Assembly (NCBI GenBank): GCA_021527695.1 | Contig: JAKFAO010000003.1 | Coordinates: 124,001-188,000 of the forward strand | Direction of reading: 5' to 3' | Origin: Naematelia aurantialba | Lineage: Eukaryota > Basidiomycota > Tremellomycetes > Tremellales > Naemateliaceae | Length of the DNA stretch: 64,000 nucleotides | Shown: one piece after another, positions 61,298-64,000 of the stretch | Layout: each line of letters starts with the position of its first letter | Position numbering within the stretch: position 1 is the stretch's first letter | Translations under genes and position numbers: made by a program | Notes under the pieces: generated by a model | What the model was told of the DNA's origin: nothing | The model's input: only the letters and a program-made list of their open reading frames with translations | Database searches by the model: none

Positions 61298-62385
61298 ATG
61301 GTCTTCGACAGTAAGCTGTTCCGTCTACGCTGCTGCTACCCGTGCCCGTTGGCGGCTCGGTTCAGGTGCATCAACCCTGCCATCCCCGCACATGAACCTG
61401 CAGCTGCCTCTGCGCTCTCTCGTCTCGTCCTGGCATCAGAGGGACTTGCTACGACTTGACGACTGGCTGGAGGTGGCACGGCAGCTCCGGGATGATGCTC
61501 CGGTACTACGACAGAAGGGGGGAACTGACGAACCGCAGAAATCCGCGGCAAGATTGGCCACCACTTCTCGTCCTCCCCCCTCGCTGCGCAGCGCGACGCC
61601 TTTCTAGCGTGTAATTCGTCTACCCCGCTCGAGCAAAAAGCCCACTTTACGCCCGAGGTCGTCGGTGCCGCCGCGGCTTACGAGGCGATGAAGGCGTTTG
61701 AGCACCACGAGGTCGTCAAGGGGAACAAGCCGACGCATGCCCGGTCGAAAGAGGTGGGTACTGTCGTCTCTCTCCTTCTTCCCTCGCTTCTCTCTTTCTG
61801 TTCCTTTCTGTTCTGTATCTTTCCTGTCTCTTCCCCGTGTCTTGCCTGCTTCTTCGTCTCCCTCGGCCTCCCCTCTTGTACACCCGGTATCACGTCCGGA
61901 GGGAAGGTGTGCCACCGCTGCATCTCTTCGCTCACCACCCGTTGCTCCCATGGCCCACACCCTGACCCTCCTCGTCTTCACGCAGAGATGCTTCTCCACT
62001 GTCATGAGATTGGAAGTGTAGATACTGATCGCGTCCACACAGGTCATCGCAGGCCTGGCCACCGGCTACGCGGTCCGGTTCATCGAAGAGAAGAACCTCC
62101 CGTTCTGTGAGTACCTTGGCATTCGCGCCTCTTTCCTTTCTCTAGCCATTGGTCCTGCGCTCTCCCGGGATCACACAGGACCTATGAACACACCCACCCA
62201 AGCTTCCAGGAGCGAGGCCACTGACCCCCGCAGCATCCGAAGCCAGCAAGAAGAAGTTCAAAACCGAAGCCCAGCTGTACGCCACGCGCGACTCGAAACG
62301 CGCCCTCCGGGAGTCGAGCTATTACCACTCGGGCGAGCTGGACCCGATCGAAGACGACGAGAAGTACGGGAACAGGGTTATGTGA
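61298..62385 (+). CDS. CipC-like stress protein (DUF3759)
   Basis: Member of the CipC (concanamycin-induced protein C) / DUF3759 family of small fungal proteins induced by antibiotics, infection or stress. The molecular role is unknown. Four exons (61298-61310, 61539-61753, 62043-62106, 62234-62385) sum to 444 bases, 147 residues. MVFD from a 13-base first exon joins KIRGKIGHHFSSSPLAAQRD, AFLACNSSTPLEQKAHFTPE, then the family core VVGAAAAYEAMKAFEHHEVV, KGNKPTHARSKEVIAGLATG, YAVRFIEEKNLPF, and a charged tail (SSEASKKKFKTEAQLYATRD). The family core helix GAAAAYEAMKA...H with SHAKAKE-like THARSKE is clear. Confidence 0.85.
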
Positions 62386-62919
62386 TGAGACTTACACTCC
62401 TCTCGGGGATGGTGGGAGGGACGGTCACACAGGACGTTGGGACGGAGAGGTGATCAACGATGTGACAATCTGACGCTGTAAGGACGCGAAACGGGAGACC
62501 TGGGGGGGCGGTCCTGTGATAATGTGAAATATGAACGCTGTGACGCCGTGACGATACTGTGACGATTGTGTATACTGGCTGTGGGACCACAATGAATCAA
62601 GTGACGATGCATGCTACGCAGAGAATTGTCTTTGCTCGCACAGTCTAGCCTCTAGTTCATCGAGCTCGGTAGTGTAGCCGCCTCCGGCCATTACTTGCAG
62701 TCGAGTTATACTGATTCAGCCTGAATTCGGCCTACAGCTATCAGCATCCATCTCCACTGCTCTGTTGCCCAGGGAGAGCTGTGCGTAAAGTCGAGTTGAG
62801 AGCTGTGCTTATAGTCGATGGAATAGCTGAGCTTGGAGCTGAAAGGAGACCTGATAGTTATACAGTAGCAGAGGGAAAACCCTTTGTTCTAATTCAGGAG
62901 AGTCGAGGAAGTTTGGAGT
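62386..62919. other. Convergent intergenic region; nothing recognised
   Basis: 3' flanks of the CipC-like gene and the epimerase-like gene. Short repeats of GAGCTGTGC(G/T)T(A)AAGTCGA at 62770-62820. No gene is seen. Confidence 0.35.
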
Positions 62920-64000
62920 TCAAGGACACCACAGTTGAGAAAGCACGACGACCCACCACAACCCATCGTCTTGAAACCCCTTGACGATGGCGACGAGTTC
63001 GTCAACCTCGACGCGGGGGTGAAGAGGCTGGAAACCCAGGCGCTTTATCTTGGAGCCGTCTAGGCAAATGGCCATTTCTGCCGTGGCGTCAGAGACCCGC
63101 ACCAGAATCACATCCCATCCACACCACACCACACCACACCACACCACACCACACCACACCACACCACACCACACCACACCACACCACACCACACCACACC
63201 ACACCACACCACACCACACCACACGAGCCACAATGCCCCACCCAAGCCCAGTGGCAACATCCAACTGGCACATCACTGGCCACTCGATGGCTCAACCCTA
63301 CAGCCTCGCGAAATGCAGCGCCGTGTCGTCTCCACGCCGCAGGGAACACGAATGCAGTGCTGTATCACCAAAGCAACGCACTCCGAAAGGCATGTTCGTT
63401 GAGGAACGGCGAGATGGGCGTCGAAGTGACCGGCGGGTCAGACGCAGCAAGCATCTTGGACCACGCGTCCACGTGCTGCCGGGAACAGGCGTTAGCGTTT
63501 CCAGCTTGTTTTACCATTTGCCACTTGACGTGGGCCGGGTATAGTACACACCATCTCGTTGACGTCGTCTATCATCTCGGAGAAATCTGCCTACGAGGCA
63601 TCAGCACCACAGCAAGTCGGCCCAAATAGCCTGTTCGTATCTCCACAATCACGTATTGTTCGAGCCACCGCAAGACTTTGTCATGTTGCTTCCAGTGGCC
63701 CAAGGGACACTGAGTGGAAAGAGACAGACCGAGGGGTGCTAGCACACGACTCACTTTGGCAAACTGCTGTACGAGCGCTGCCACGGCAGAATTGAGAAAC
63801 CCATACTTGACGCCCCAGACACCCGCGACGGCGCGCGCCAGCGTCTCCTGCGTCGAGTCGTTGTCATCCACCACATTGAAGAGCGGTACCACGACCCTTG
63901 TGTCCTGGGGAACGACAGTATCCACCGTCTTCCAGGCGTCGCTGATGTCGGTGGCGAGCCGCTTGGGCACGGACAACGAGAATGAGAAGGCCGACGACGA
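62920..64000 (-). CDS. NAD(P)-dependent epimerase-like protein, 3' part
   Basis: C-terminal part of a short-chain/extended dehydrogenase (NAD-dependent epimerase/dehydratase type). The gene continues off the right edge. Visible exons: PKRLATDISDAWKTVDTVVP, QDTRVVVPLFNVVDDNDSTQ, ETLARAVAGVWGVKYGFLNS, AVAALVQQFAK (63769 to the edge), FSEMIDDVNEM followed by HVEAWSKML, TPISPFLNEHAF, and a last exon AICLDGSKIKRLGFQPLHPR, VEVDELVAIVKGFQDDGLWW. FNVVDDNDxTQ, DVNExHxExWS, LSPFL and DGSKIxxLGFxxxHP are shared with uncharacterised fungal epimerase-like proteins. The N-terminal Rossmann motif is outside the window. The intron before the last exon holds an ACCAC satellite. Confidence 0.65.
63119..63224. 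repeat. (ACCAC)n pentamer satellite in epimerase-like intron
   Basis: About 21 perfect copies of ACCAC. It reads TTPHH or VVWCG in open frames, all artefacts. It lies in the intron between the exon ending FLNEHAF and the last exon. Confidence 0.92.

Noticed and set aside
63050..63544. Frames reading TTPHHTTPHH or VVWCGVVWCG
   Set aside because: ACCAC pentamer array in an intron, not coding.

Overview
The window is nuclear DNA from a basidiomycete fungus. Almost every gene is split by many short introns (mostly 40-100 bases, GT-AG, with a CTNA-type branch site), genes lie a few hundred bases apart on both strands, and the gene set is ordinary fungal housekeeping. The repeat peptide precursor described below would fit a Tremellomycete yeast, but that placement is an inference. 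No transposon, rRNA or CRISPR array was seen. One intact tRNA gene was found.

Layout, left to right: the first exon of CTP synthase (minus, runs off the left edge); an unrecognised Cys-cluster protein (minus); enolase (plus, 13 exons, one intron apparently AT-AC); an MFS sugar transporter (minus); a Hal3/PPCDC-like flavoprotein (minus) divergent from an ELO fatty-acid elongase (plus); PER1-type GPI-lipid remodelling protein and GID8 (both minus); the WD-repeat protein WRAP73/Wdr8 (plus); an ACS-family (Dal5-like) MFS transporter (plus); the Kex2-type repeat peptide precursor (minus); SUMO (minus); a DDT/WHIM-like plus PHD chromatin protein (plus); TANGO2 (plus); ribosomal protein uL23 (minus); a PP2C phosphatase (plus); a long-chain acyl-CoA synthetase (plus); mRNA-export factor Nxt1 (minus); a HIT hydrolase and a SAM methyltransferase (plus); HMG-CoA lyase (minus); a LigD-type 3'-phosphoesterase protein (minus); Swd2 (minus); an RBM25-like splicing factor (minus); a tRNA half and an intact intron-containing tRNA-Leu(CAA); a CipC/DUF3759 protein (plus); and the 3' part of an epimerase-like gene (minus, runs off the right edge).

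The most notable locus is 27429-28743. A signal-peptide protein of 420 residues carries 16 tandem units, each ending in a dibasic site. Fifteen contain a near-invariant [YD]FGN(V/I)GMTRP(W/F) core. If trimmed at the dibasic sites it would release many copies of an 11-residue peptide, YFGNVGMTRPW, whose length and key positions (Phe-Gly at 2-3, Gly at 6, Pro-Trp at 10-11) match what I recall of the Cryptococcus quorum-sensing peptide Qsp1. This looks like an undescribed, amplified relative of that signalling system.

Other points of interest are unusual gene architecture (an AT-AC intron in enolase, a 6-base micro-exon carrying a catalytic His of HMG-CoA lyase, GC-AG introns, a start-codon-only exon in the PP2C gene), a Hal3-like protein lacking decarboxylase residues, and many satellites inside introns and, in two adjacent genes, inside coding exons. 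Exon borders were worked out by hand from splice motifs and frame continuity. Where the coding length closes in frame I say so. Others are approximate.
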